Positions 28,301-36,357 of a stretch of 64,000 nucleotides of DNA are shown here, piece after piece (the stretch's first letter is position 1; the number at the start of each line of letters is the position of its first letter). Position numbers and translations under genes: made by a program. The stretch comes from VYFG01 sp965221795 (GTDB taxonomy: Bacteria > Pseudomonadota > Gammaproteobacteria > Arenicellales > Poriferihabitantaceae), in NCBI GenBank assembly GCA_965221795.1, contig OZ244914.1:3038001-3102000 (forward strand). The letters run 5' to 3'. The notes beneath the pieces are model-generated. The model made no database searches and was not told the origin of the DNA. It was given only the letters and a program-made list of their open reading frames with translations.

Positions 28301-28492
28301 GAAACAGAGGATGGTGTGTGGATTATTGATCACAAATCTGATCAGGTCGATGAACCCGAAGAAGCGTTCAACCATTACAGATCGCAGCTTGCATGTTATT
28401 CGAGTCTGCTACAAAGCATGGGGCATAACGTATTGGGTATTGGGATTCATTGGATCAGACGGGGAGTGGTGGTATTGCAACATTCTGGGTAA
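25316..28492 (+). CDS. AddA-like UvrD/RecB-family helicase-nuclease of the five-gene operon
   Basis: A 1058-residue SF1A helicase with a C-terminal nuclease. Motifs in order are AGAGSGKTYT (I, near residue 13), AVTFTEAAAAELRGR (Ia), STIHGFG, VDEFQDTNP (II), VGDLKQAIMGFQGADP (III), LTTWHSSKGREWPVVFV (V) and VYVALTRAREKLV (VI). The C-terminal PD-(D/E)XK domain shows LGTFLHRCFE, SGTADLV, IIDHKS and the QLACY motif. This matches AddA/RexA, which with AddB makes a double-strand-end processing enzyme. Here it is the last gene of an operon with PLD and SNF2 proteins, so a specialised defence role is more likely than housekeeping recombination. The frame ends at 28492, followed by debris. Confidence 0.9.
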   Translation: MTLPSLTIIPAGAGSGKTYTIQQRLGEWVIKGLIAPERIVAVTFTEAAAAELRGRIRAKLLSLGRLEDALKLDQAYISTIHGFGLRLLTEFAFNAGLSPKPRLLNEDEENTLIRLALSLTDKANPITSNLTEFGYTFDPNSHKSAEDIFRDDLLRVVMLLRSAGWTEERDTYAEFATKWIRDRYGITGDGDQLTANLFREVTRLLEVYPESLAREFGNSATAEGEFRQDSRNLKSASDDSTLNSDWKLWKGLRELRQSKRGCALPEDYDELSGAVIEAANALPTHPGPLEQAVWHISKLIAVGQDVLVHYAEDKREAGLVDYGDMIAMAADMLRARPEVINALVSRIDCLIVDEFQDTNPLQFALLWQLKDAGVPTVIVGDLKQAIMGFQGADPRLFNALIQQNQEEAKPLTSNWRSQPDLMHFINAVGPSLFGEDYVPLTPRGANSTQEPVELIDFAVKAKTGQHRVRALSVGERLQVLLGDSTQQVVDRRTKQGRGLRGGDIAVLCPTHNMLSEYAAVLRSMGLRVLLQEDGWNESRIVQLACQALAYVANPEDRHAALYLSVTELGSLELKAALEQLIANGKIDDAVLDQLDVLASHVEDRTIFALVADIFSALRLFDVVSVWPDADQARANLLRLQAEASEFMDANREALASGGYHGSGIQSFLAWLNAKVAQQHKNNQPDPRVIDEDAIQLTTWHSSKGREWPVVFVCGMDRQLRPRLPNMALGYNSFDDLSELIEKARIEYSPKFTASESNDQFLGDLEIKTKLESTRLVYVALTRAREKLVIEWPSFLAGKDTLTYWSILAAEASVSRPENTMTIGDVTFPCSIWDGKSELPEQIDESLGDMQAELLTIGRRAIKPGQSLEPQIPDSVTPSGMVASTDTVEGLGAVSETTQYSQELDLDIGLSGMVLGTFLHRCFEILEANPSQAKNISIITGVELSDDDRTSIAKSVASFEQWMTDRFSATAVHRELPLLGVEENGSVVSGTADLVLETEDGVWIIDHKSDQVDEPEEAFNHYRSQLACYSSLLQSMGHNVLGIGIHWIRRGVVVLQHSG

Positions 28493-29180
28493 CTACTTGC
28501 CCCCTTCAGCGGCCAGATTCGTTACCAAAGATCATGTACTCCGGTGCGGTAACCAATGGAACGGAAATGCCCCCATCACCTCCAGAGCCGCGAATTACCG
28601 TCCGGGATAGTAAATGACATCATGTGTTCGGCCGTTGCGGAGTTCTTCCGCACCGTCCATCCTCACTGTCCCGTCCAGGCAAGCAGCCTACGGGCCTGAC
28701 GATGACCCCCACAAGCCTTCCTGGTTCGGGCCAGGACAGGAGAGACGCAACGCCGGGAATGGCTTGCAAGGCGAAGCGGCTTGCTCCGCCACCAGGTCCG
28801 GGTAGCGGCAATGATCCAGACGTAGGCAACGGCAAATGCCGGCGGCATCGATCATGACGGCTCCCAGTCCCGCAACGTGCCGAACGGCATCCGAAAGTGC
28901 CGGGCCCACTCCTTCCGGGACCCCCAGAGCAGTTCTCGTCTTGCGGGTCAGCCATGAACACGATACGTTCTTTCGACATGGCGACTGCTCCTCCTTGCGG
29001 ATATGAACCTCGGCACACCTGTCCGCAGGGTAAATACGCGCTGGATGGATTGGAAACAGAATGGCGAATATCCGATTTTCGTCATCATATGGCCTCCGAA
29101 ATCGTTCATAGGCCGCTGTAAATTTGCGATGTTTTTCGGTATCCTTCGCGCTCCGAAAATTCCTCCCAGGATCTGTATCT
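28493..29180. other. Debris between the defence operon and prfB
   Basis: About 690 bp without a convincing gene. On the minus strand, an ATG at 28979 (MSKERIVFMADPQDENC) has an excellent AAGGAGG ribosome site. The frame runs 119 codons to 28620 but becomes Gly/Pro/Arg-rich, as if frame-shifted out of a real gene. Another frame nearby reads DAVRHVAGLGAVMIDAAGIC. I read this as a decayed gene or IS of unknown family. The prfB promoter should lie in the last 150 bp, but no strong match was seen. Confidence 0.4.
28620..28979 (-). pseudogene. Hypothetical ORF with strong ribosome site, probably decayed
   Basis: The AAGGAGG about 10 bases before the ATG at 28979 is one of the best ribosome sites in the window, and the first 17 codons look ordinary. 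After about residue 20 the frame becomes rich in Gly, Pro, Arg and Ser with no recognisable pattern, which suggests a frameshift close to the start. I recognise no family. Confidence 0.3.
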
Positions 29181-30279
29181 GTGGAACCCATGAACGAACT
29201 TCGCGATTCTATCCGGTCTGGAACCGAGCGTGTGGCTGCGCTCAGGAGGTTCCTTTGACTACGATCAGCGGAAGGAACGACTGGAAGAGGTAGACCTTCG
29301 CTTGGAAGACCCCCAACTGTGGGAACATCCGGAGGAAGCACAGGCATTGGGTCAGGAACGCACCCGGTTGGCCGAAGTGGTCGAGGGAATAGGACAGATT
29401 GATCATGATCTGGCGGAGGCAGGTGAATGGCTGGATCTGGCCGAAATGGAAGAAGACGAGGAAACACTGGACGAAGTTGCAGCCGATGTAGGCCGAATCC
29501 TGCAACGGATCGAAAAGCTGGAATTTCGCCGGATGTTCGGCGGGGAGGCCGATGCTTCCAATGCCTTTCTGGATATCCAGTCCGGATCAGGGGGCACAGA
29601 GGCTCAGGACTGGGCGGACATGTTGCAACGTATGTATCTTCGCTGGGGAGAAGCGGCGGGCTATCAGGTGGAAGTGATTGAGAAGTCGGAGGGTGAAGTT
29701 GCCGGGATCAAGAGCGCGACCTTGAAATTCAGTGGGGAATATGCTTATGGATATCTTCGCACAGAGACCGGGGTTCATCGCCTGGTACGGAAAAGTCCTT
29801 TCGACTCGGGTAATCGACGCCATACGTCTTTTGCCTCGGTGTACGTATATCCAGAAGTGGATGATCATTTCGAAATCGAGATCAATCCGGTGGATTTGCG
29901 TATTGATACCTACCGTGCCAGCGGTGCCGGCGGTCAGCATGTGAACCGAACCGATTCCGCAGTGCGAATTACGCATCAACCTTCCGGCATTGTGGTCCAA
30001 TGCCAGAATGACCGCTCACAGCACCGAAACAAGGCAGAAGCCATGAATATGTTGCGGGCCAGACTCTATGAAGCCGAATTGCAAAAACGCCGGGAGGTAT
30101 CCCAGGCAGAAGAGGACTCGAAGGCCGATATTGGCTGGGGGAGTCAGATTCGCTCCTACGTGCTCGACCAATCGCGGATCAAGGACTTGCGTACCGGCGT
30201 GGAAGTTGGCAATACCCAGTCGGTACTGGACGGCGACTTGAATCGCTTTATGGAAGCCAGCCTGAAAGCCGGCCTTTGA
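29181..30279 (+). CDS. prfB: Peptide chain release factor 2, with programmed +1 frameshift
   Basis: RF2 recognises UGA and UAA stop codons. Translation starts at the GTG at 29181, giving 24 codons before the shift as in E. coli; an ATG at 29190 is an alternative. It runs to an in-frame TGA at 29256-29258 and continues after a +1 shift at 29257. The joined product is 365 residues, the same length as E. coli RF2. The peptide anticodon SPF is visible in VRKSPFDSGNRR and the catalytic GGQ in GAGGQHVNRTDS. The first 25 codons precede the shift; the remaining 340 run from 29257. It is followed by lysS after 39 bp, as in many gammaproteobacteria. A break in the frame here is regulation, not damage. 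Confidence 0.96.
29244..29259 (+). promoter_or_regulatory. prfB programmed +1 frameshift site
   Basis: The sequence is AGGAGGTTCCTTTGAC. An internal Shine-Dalgarno AGGAGG (29244-29249) lies 3 bases before the slippery CTT (29253-29255), which is followed by TGA and then C. The spacing is identical to the E. coli site. When RF2 is scarce, slow termination at the UGA lets the tRNA-Leu slip forward one base, so RF2 controls its own synthesis. Confidence 0.95.
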
Positions 30280-30318
30280 TTTCGGAGTACTGGCCGGCCC
30301 ACTCAGCAGTCAGAATTC

Positions 30319-31794
30319 ATGTCGGAAGAGAACACACAAATTCATTTGCGGCGCACGAAACTCGCAACCCTCCGGAAAGCAGGGTTCTCTTTTCCCAGCG
30401 ATTTCCGGCGTAATGCCCTGGCTGCAGACCTGCACAAGGAATATGACCATGTCCTGCCCGATGAGGCGGTCCAGGTCCGAGTTGCCGGCCGTATGATGCT
30501 GCAACGGGTCATGGGAAAAGCCAGTTTTGCCACTGTGCAGGATGTCAGTGGTCGCATCCAGCTTTATATCCAGAGGGATGCATTACCGGAGGGGGTATAC
30601 AACGACCAATTCAAGCAGTTTGATCTGGGGGACATCATTGGAGCTGAGGGAGAATTGTTCCATACCCGTACCGGAGAATTGTCGGTACGGGTGAGTCACA
30701 TCCGTTTGCTCACCAAATCCTTGCGCCCCCTGCCGGAAAAGTTTCATGGTCTTGCCGATCCGGAAATCCGTTATCGGCAGAGGTATGTGGATCTGATCAT
30801 GAACGACGTTTCGCGCGAGGTATTCCTTAAGCGTTTTCAGGCTATCCAGGCGATACGGGAATTCATGATCGAGCGAAATTTCCTGGAAGTGGAAACACCC
30901 ATGATGCATCCCATTCCCGGGGGCGCAGTCGCACGGCCGTTCGAGACCCATCACAATGCGCTGGACATGCCGCTGTATCTTCGGATCGCGCCGGAGCTGT
31001 ACCTGAAGCGCTTGACCGTCGGTGGACTGGAACGGGTATTTGAGATCAATCGCAGTTTTCGCAACGAAGGAGTGAGTACGCGGCACAATCCTGAATTCAC
31101 CATGCTGGAGTTCTATTGGGCATTTGCGGACTACAATGACCTGTTGGATTTGACGGAAGACCTGATGCGGTGGACCTGTGAGTCTGTCAATAACAGCTTG
31201 TCACTGACATACCAGGGAGAAGAGATTGATTTCGGTCAGTCATTTGCCCGATTGACGATGCGTGAGGCCATACTGCAATACAATCCGGAAATCACGTCCG
31301 AAGCACTGGAAAATCTGGAGTCCGTTCGCGCCTTCGCCCATCGCCTTGGGGTCGAGATCAGGGACAGTTTTGGGCAGGGGAAACTGGAAGCCATGATCTT
31401 TGAGGAAACGGTGGAGCATCGACTGGTTCAACCGACATTCGTGACCGGATATCCGGTTGAAGTGTCGCCGCTTTCCCGGCGCAATGAGGACCACCCGGAG
31501 GTCAGCGACCGGTTTGAATTTTTTGTGGGCGGGAGGGAGATTGCCAATGGGTTTTCCGAGCTCAATGACCCCGAAGACCAGGCCGAGCGATTTCGGTTGC
31601 AAGCGGCACAAAAGGATGCGGGCGATCATGAAGCCATGCATTATGACGTGGACTATATCCGGGCCCTCGAATATGGTATGCCACCCACGGCAGGTGAGGG
31701 CATTGGAATTGACCGTCTGGTCATGTTGTTGACGGATTGCCCTTCCATTCGGGATGTCATCCTGTTCCCACACATGCGCCACGAGAACAGATGA
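30319..31794 (+). CDS. lysS: Lysyl-tRNA synthetase, class II
   Basis: A 491-residue class II lysyl-tRNA synthetase, which charges tRNA-Lys. The N-terminal OB-fold anticodon-binding domain covers about 50-150 (VAGRMMLQRVMGKASFATVQ). Motif 2 is seen in FEINRSFRNEGVSTRHNPEF and motif 3 in GIGIDRLVMLLTD near the C-terminus. Length is close to that of E. coli LysS (505). It follows prfB and its TGA overlaps the ATG of the next gene (ATGA at 31791-31794), so the lipoprotein-transport genes are translationally coupled to it. Confidence 0.96.
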   Translation: MSEENTQIHLRRTKLATLRKAGFSFPSDFRRNALAADLHKEYDHVLPDEAVQVRVAGRMMLQRVMGKASFATVQDVSGRIQLYIQRDALPEGVYNDQFKQFDLGDIIGAEGELFHTRTGELSVRVSHIRLLTKSLRPLPEKFHGLADPEIRYRQRYVDLIMNDVSREVFLKRFQAIQAIREFMIERNFLEVETPMMHPIPGGAVARPFETHHNALDMPLYLRIAPELYLKRLTVGGLERVFEINRSFRNEGVSTRHNPEFTMLEFYWAFADYNDLLDLTEDLMRWTCESVNNSLSLTYQGEEIDFGQSFARLTMREAILQYNPEITSEALENLESVRAFAHRLGVEIRDSFGQGKLEAMIFEETVEHRLVQPTFVTGYPVEVSPLSRRNEDHPEVSDRFEFFVGGREIANGFSELNDPEDQAERFRLQAAQKDAGDHEAMHYDVDYIRALEYGMPPTAGEGIGIDRLVMLLTDCPSIRDVILFPHMRHENR

Positions 31795-33038
31795 TTCAGC
31801 CTCTCGAACTGCTGATTGGTCTTCGCTATACCCGCGCCAAGCGGCGAAACCATTTTATCTCCTTCATCTCGGCCACCTCCATGATTGGGGTGGTGTTGGG
31901 AGTGTGGGCTTTGATTTCGGTGATGTCGGTGATGAACGGATTTCATCAGGAGCTGCGAGACCGGATTCTCTTTGTGGTTTCCCACGTGACAATCAGCAGC
32001 TTTGAGGGCGGGCTGGGAGAGTGGAAGCACATCGGAGAGACGGTTTCACGACATGAAGAAGTCATGGCAGTGTCGCCTTTTATTCTGGGTCAAGGGATGC
32101 TGACTCATGGTGGAAAAGTGACGGGGGCATTGATCCGTGGAGTTTTGCCGGAAGGGGAGAAGCATGTGTCTGAAGTCATGAACCATATTGTGGAAGGGGA
32201 TCCGAATGCGCTCCAGCCGGGAGAGTTTGGCATTATTCTCGGCGCGACACTGGCTCGTACATTGGGTGTTGGTGTAGGCGAAAAGGTCACGGTAGTGGCT
32301 CCCCAAGGACGGGTTTCACCTGCCGGGCTGCTACCCAGGCTGAAACGGTTTACCGTGATAGGGCTGTTCCGGATCAACATGCACGAATACGACAGCGGAA
32401 TCGCCCTGATTCATATTGGGGATGCTGCCCGATTGCTGAAAATGGAAGGGCAGGTAAGTGGCTTGCGATTGAAACTCCATGATGTGGATCAGGCTCCGTG
32501 GGTAGGGACGCAGATCGACCAAGCCTTGGATCATCGGTTCCGTATCCGAGACTGGACCCGGGAACATGCCAGTTTTTTTCGGGCGCTACAAATCGAAAAG
32601 CGGGTGGTATCGATCGTTCTGACGCTGATTATTGCCGTGGCGGCGTTCAACATCGTCTCTACCCTGGTCATGATTGTCACCGACAAGCAATCGGATGTGG
32701 CAATCCTGAGAACGTTAGGGATGAGTCCTGCCAGTATCATGAAAGTGTTCATGGTTCAGGGCACTGTCATCGGCATTGTCGGCACGTGCATGGGGGCCCT
32801 GCTGGGCGTGCTGACAGCGCTCAATCTCCAGACGATCATTCCAGCTCTGGAACGACTGTTCAACACCGAGCTTTTCCCGGTCAATATCTATGTCATCACA
32901 GATTTTCCAGCAGACCTTCGATGGCCGGATGTCACTTGGGTGGTCCTGGTTTCACTGGCTCTCAGCTTTCTGGCGACCCTGTATCCGGCGTGGAAAGCAT
33001 CCCGGGTCCAGCCTGCAGATGCCCTGAGGTACGACTGA
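31791..33038 (+). CDS. lolC: Lipoprotein-releasing ABC transporter permease (LolC/LolE family, LolF-like)
   Basis: A 415-residue inner-membrane protein. It has a first transmembrane segment at about 20-45 (SMIGVVLGVWALISVMSVM), a large periplasmic domain, and three C-terminal segments of the FtsX type. The start is the ATG overlapping the lysS stop. It works with LolD to extract outer-membrane lipoproteins from the inner membrane and hand them to LolA. Only this one LolC/E-type gene is present, and lon rather than lolE follows lolD. The protein may therefore be the single LolF-type permease that forms a homodimer in many proteobacteria, unless lolE is encoded elsewhere. Confidence 0.9.
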   Translation: MIQPLELLIGLRYTRAKRRNHFISFISATSMIGVVLGVWALISVMSVMNGFHQELRDRILFVVSHVTISSFEGGLGEWKHIGETVSRHEEVMAVSPFILGQGMLTHGGKVTGALIRGVLPEGEKHVSEVMNHIVEGDPNALQPGEFGIILGATLARTLGVGVGEKVTVVAPQGRVSPAGLLPRLKRFTVIGLFRINMHEYDSGIALIHIGDAARLLKMEGQVSGLRLKLHDVDQAPWVGTQIDQALDHRFRIRDWTREHASFFRALQIEKRVVSIVLTLIIAVAAFNIVSTLVMIVTDKQSDVAILRTLGMSPASIMKVFMVQGTVIGIVGTCMGALLGVLTALNLQTIIPALERLFNTELFPVNIYVITDFPADLRWPDVTWVVLVSLALSFLATLYPAWKASRVQPADALRYD

Positions 33039-33724
33039 TGACCGTGGCAGTTCCCATTGTGGAAGCCCATGGGGTCAGCAAGACCTTTCGGGAGGGGTCC
33101 TTGGTGGTAGAAGTACTCAAGGAAATCAATTTGCAGGTAGCCCATGGGGAATTGGTAGCAATTGTGGGGGCTTCCGGCTCCGGCAAGACTACGTTGCTGC
33201 ATATGCTCGGTGGGCTAGCAGAGCCTTCCACCGGGACCATCTGCATTGAACAGAACGATGTCAATCGCCTTTCCCAAAAAGCCCGGGGAGATCTGCGGAA
33301 TCAGGCGTTGGGGTTCGTCTATCAATTTCATCATCTGCTGGATGAGTTTTCTGCTCAGGAGAATGTCGCCATGCCGTTGTTAATTCGTCGAATGAATCCG
33401 GTAGAAGCGATGGCACAGGCAGCCGAGATTCTGGACCGGGTAGGGTTGGGAAAGCGGTTACAGCACCGGCCGGCGGAACTGTCCGGCGGCGAGCGTCAGC
33501 GGGCAGCTCTGGCAAGGGCAGTAGTCACCAAGCCACGCTGTATCATGGCGGATGAGCCCACTGGGAATCTGGATGCCCGAACTGCTCGTTCCATTCATGA
33601 TCTGCTGGTGGCGCTCAATCAGGATACGCACACCAGTCTGGTGGTAGTAACTCACGACATCCGGCTCGCCGAGCGTATGGGTCGGACCGTGTTTTTGCAG
33701 GATGGCCGTATTGTGGAACGATAG
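33038..33724 (+). CDS. lolD: Lipoprotein-releasing system ATP-binding protein LolD
   Basis: A 228-residue ABC ATPase of the LolD/MacB group. Walker A is GASGSGKTT, the signature is LSGGERQRAALARA and Walker B is CIMADEPTGNLD. The Q-loop region reads FVYQFHHLLDEFSAQENVAMP, typical of LolD. The ATG overlaps the stop of lolC (TGATG). It powers lipoprotein release with the permease encoded just upstream. The frame is open far upstream inside lolC, but only the part from 33038 is LolD-like. Confidence 0.95.
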   Translation: MTVAVPIVEAHGVSKTFREGSLVVEVLKEINLQVAHGELVAIVGASGSGKTTLLHMLGGLAEPSTGTICIEQNDVNRLSQKARGDLRNQALGFVYQFHHLLDEFSAQENVAMPLLIRRMNPVEAMAQAAEILDRVGLGKRLQHRPAELSGGERQRAALARAVVTKPRCIMADEPTGNLDARTARSIHDLLVALNQDTHTSLVVVTHDIRLAERMGRTVFLQDGRIVER

Positions 33725-33902
33725 GACCGGGTCGTTTTCTCGGCCCGTTGCTGCGATGCCCGGTGTTCGGTGAGTGGCCTGCATGACGCCATAGTTCCTA
33801 TGATAGCGGCAGCACTATGAGGCGGCGACTTCTTGAGATTCCTACTTGTAAATGATTACCGACACACCATAGTTGCCATCATGGTTTTCTCGTGGCTGAA
33901 AA

Positions 33903-36320
33903 ATGAATGATTCGGCAAAAACCTCCCCTGAGCCGGACTCTGGAGAAGATGCAGAGCAGCAGGAAGGAGGAGAGGTGGTTATGGACTTGGCGCGTCCGGA
34001 AGATGTCTTACCGGGCCAGTTGCTGGTATTACCCCTGGAGAAGAAACCGTTTTTCCCGGGTCAGGTGTTGCCAACGGTCATGGAAGCGAAGAAATGGGGG
34101 CCGCCACTCGAAAAAGTGACCGAGCGGGGGAATCCGGTGGTCGGGGTAGCTTATATCGGAGGAGTGGCCCCGGACAAGGTGAGTTGGGCTGATTTTCGCT
34201 CCGTGGGCACCGTATGTCGAATTCATCAGATTGAACGGCAGGAGGACCAACTGCATGTCATTATGGCCGGTATACAGAGATTTCGGATTGACACTTGGGT
34301 ATCCACCCAGCATCCATTTCTCGCCAATGTTACGTACCATCATGAACATGCCTCTCCGGATTCGGTTGAGATCAAGGCGTATACGACCGCCGTCGTTAAT
34401 ATCATCAAGGAGCTTTTGCCTCTGAATCCCATGTATGGTGAGGAACTCAAGATGTTCCTCAGTCATTTTGGGACCGGCGAACCTTCTCGGCTGGCTGATT
34501 TTGGTGCCAGCCTCACCACGGCTGCAGCTGATGAACTGCAGGAGGTGCTGGAGACGATGGATCTTGGTCATCGGTTGGAAAAGACGCTGGTGTTGCTGCG
34601 AAAGGAACTGGAAGTGGCCAAGGCTCAGACTGAAATACGAGCTCATGTAGAAGGCGAGATGACCAAACGCCAGCGGGAGGCTTTTTTGTGGGAGCAACTG
34701 AAGTTTATCCAGAAAGAACTCGGGGTTTCCAAGGATGATCGTGCGGCAGAAGTCGAAGCCTTCCGCGAGAAAATCCAGGACTGTGATGTTCCAGAGCCGG
34801 TACAGCAAAGGATCGACGAAGAAATCGATAAGCTGTCCGTGCTGGAACGGGGTTCGCCAGAGTATACGGTGACACGGAATTACCTGGACTGGTTGACGGG
34901 GGTCCCTTGGGGAAAGGTCAGTGAGGATAAGTTAGATCCGGCCGGGGCTGCCAAGATCTTGGATCGTGACCATGAGGGACTGGAAGAAGTCAAGGACCGG
35001 ATTCTCGAATTCATCGGCGTGGGGAAGATGCGAGGCGATATTGCCGGCTCGATTCTCCTGCTGGTTGGACCGCCCGGCGTCGGCAAGACCTCGCTCGGGC
35101 GTTCGGTTGCGACCGCATTGGGCAGGAAGTTTTATCGGCTGAGTCTTGGCGGGATGCATGATGAGTCGGAGATTAAAGGGCATCGTCGGACCTATATCGG
35201 TTCCATGCCCGGCAAGTTTGTCCAGGCGCTGCGGGAGTGTGAAACCGCCAATCCGGTCATCATGCTCGACGAAATTGACAAGGTGGGGAACAGTTATCGG
35301 GGCGACCCGGCGTCTGCCTTGCTGGAAGTGTTGGACCCGGAGCAGAATCGCGATTTTCTGGATCACTACCTGGATGTGCGGGTCGACCTGTCCCGAGTGC
35401 TCTTCATCTGTACTGCCAACCAGTTGGATACCATTTCGGGGCCATTGCTGGATCGGATGGAAGTCTTGCGTTTGTCAGGCTATCTGGAGGCGGAAAAGGT
35501 TGTCATTGCACGCAAGCATCTGTTGCCCAAGCAGATGGAGCGGGCTGGCCTGAAAAAGCGAGGCGCGCTTCGTGTCCAGACGACCGCCATTCGCAAAATG
35601 ATCGACCAGTATGCACGGGAAGCGGGGGTGCGGAAGTTGGAGAAACTGTTGGGGACCCTTGCCCGCAAAGCAGTCATGAAACTGCTTTGCGGGGAAACTG
35701 CGCCGATTCAGGTCAAACCGACCGACCTGGAGGCTTATCTTGGCAAGCCGGTGTTCAAGGATCAAGGGTCGATCCAAGGGGTGGGTGTGGTCACCGGTCT
35801 CGCATGGACCACTCTCGGGGGGGATACGCTGAGCATTGAGGCTACTCGAAGTCATAGCTTTACCCGGGGGTTGCAACTCACCGGCCAACTCGGGGATGTC
35901 ATGAAAGAATCGGCGGAGATTGCCTATAGCTATGTACTGAGCAATGCCGATCGTTTGCGGCTGGATGCCGGATTTTTCGGCGAATCGACGATCCATCTTC
36001 ATGTGCCGGCAGGTGCGACTCCCAAAGACGGTCCGAGTGCTGGTATCTCCATGGCAACAGCCCTGATTTCCCTTGCACGCGGAGTCAAGGTCAAGGCTTC
36101 CTGGGCTATGACTGGCGAACTGTCTCTTACCGGCAAGGTATTGCCTGTGGGCGGAATCCGGGAGAAAGTTATTGCGGCCCGCCGCATGAAAATCTTCAAT
36201 TTGGTTCTACCTTCGGCCAACCGGGGAGACTTCGAGTCATTGCCGGAATATATCCGAAAGGGTGTGCAGGTGACTTTTGCTACCGAGTATCCGGAGGTTT
36301 GCCGGGTGTTGTTTCCCTGA
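33903..36320 (+). CDS. lon: ATP-dependent Lon protease
   Basis: An 805-residue Lon protease, which degrades misfolded and regulatory proteins in the cytoplasm. An acidic extension of about 30 residues precedes the N-terminal substrate-binding domain (LVLPLEKKPFFPGQVLP). The AAA+ domain has Walker A GPPGVGKTS and Walker B VIMLDEIDKVG. The proteolytic Ser-Lys pair is Ser712 (KDGPSAGISM) and Lys755 (GGIREKV), 43 residues apart as in E. coli Lon. It stands alone 178 bp after lolD rather than beside clpX, so it is probably a separate transcription unit or a second Lon-type gene. No sigma32-type heat-shock promoter was recognised upstream. Confidence 0.93.
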   Translation: MNDSAKTSPEPDSGEDAEQQEGGEVVMDLARPEDVLPGQLLVLPLEKKPFFPGQVLPTVMEAKKWGPPLEKVTERGNPVVGVAYIGGVAPDKVSWADFRSVGTVCRIHQIERQEDQLHVIMAGIQRFRIDTWVSTQHPFLANVTYHHEHASPDSVEIKAYTTAVVNIIKELLPLNPMYGEELKMFLSHFGTGEPSRLADFGASLTTAAADELQEVLETMDLGHRLEKTLVLLRKELEVAKAQTEIRAHVEGEMTKRQREAFLWEQLKFIQKELGVSKDDRAAEVEAFREKIQDCDVPEPVQQRIDEEIDKLSVLERGSPEYTVTRNYLDWLTGVPWGKVSEDKLDPAGAAKILDRDHEGLEEVKDRILEFIGVGKMRGDIAGSILLLVGPPGVGKTSLGRSVATALGRKFYRLSLGGMHDESEIKGHRRTYIGSMPGKFVQALRECETANPVIMLDEIDKVGNSYRGDPASALLEVLDPEQNRDFLDHYLDVRVDLSRVLFICTANQLDTISGPLLDRMEVLRLSGYLEAEKVVIARKHLLPKQMERAGLKKRGALRVQTTAIRKMIDQYAREAGVRKLEKLLGTLARKAVMKLLCGETAPIQVKPTDLEAYLGKPVFKDQGSIQGVGVVTGLAWTTLGGDTLSIEATRSHSFTRGLQLTGQLGDVMKESAEIAYSYVLSNADRLRLDAGFFGESTIHLHVPAGATPKDGPSAGISMATALISLARGVKVKASWAMTGELSLTGKVLPVGGIREKVIAARRMKIFNLVLPSANRGDFESLPEYIRKGVQVTFATEYPEVCRVLFP

Positions 36321-36357
36321 GTCGGCCGCTGGCCTTGATTGATTGCTGCCACCCGCC

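Noticed and set aside
29181..30279. prfB as a frame-shifted pseudogene
   Set aside because: The break is the canonical programmed +1 site and the joined protein has the normal length and motifs.
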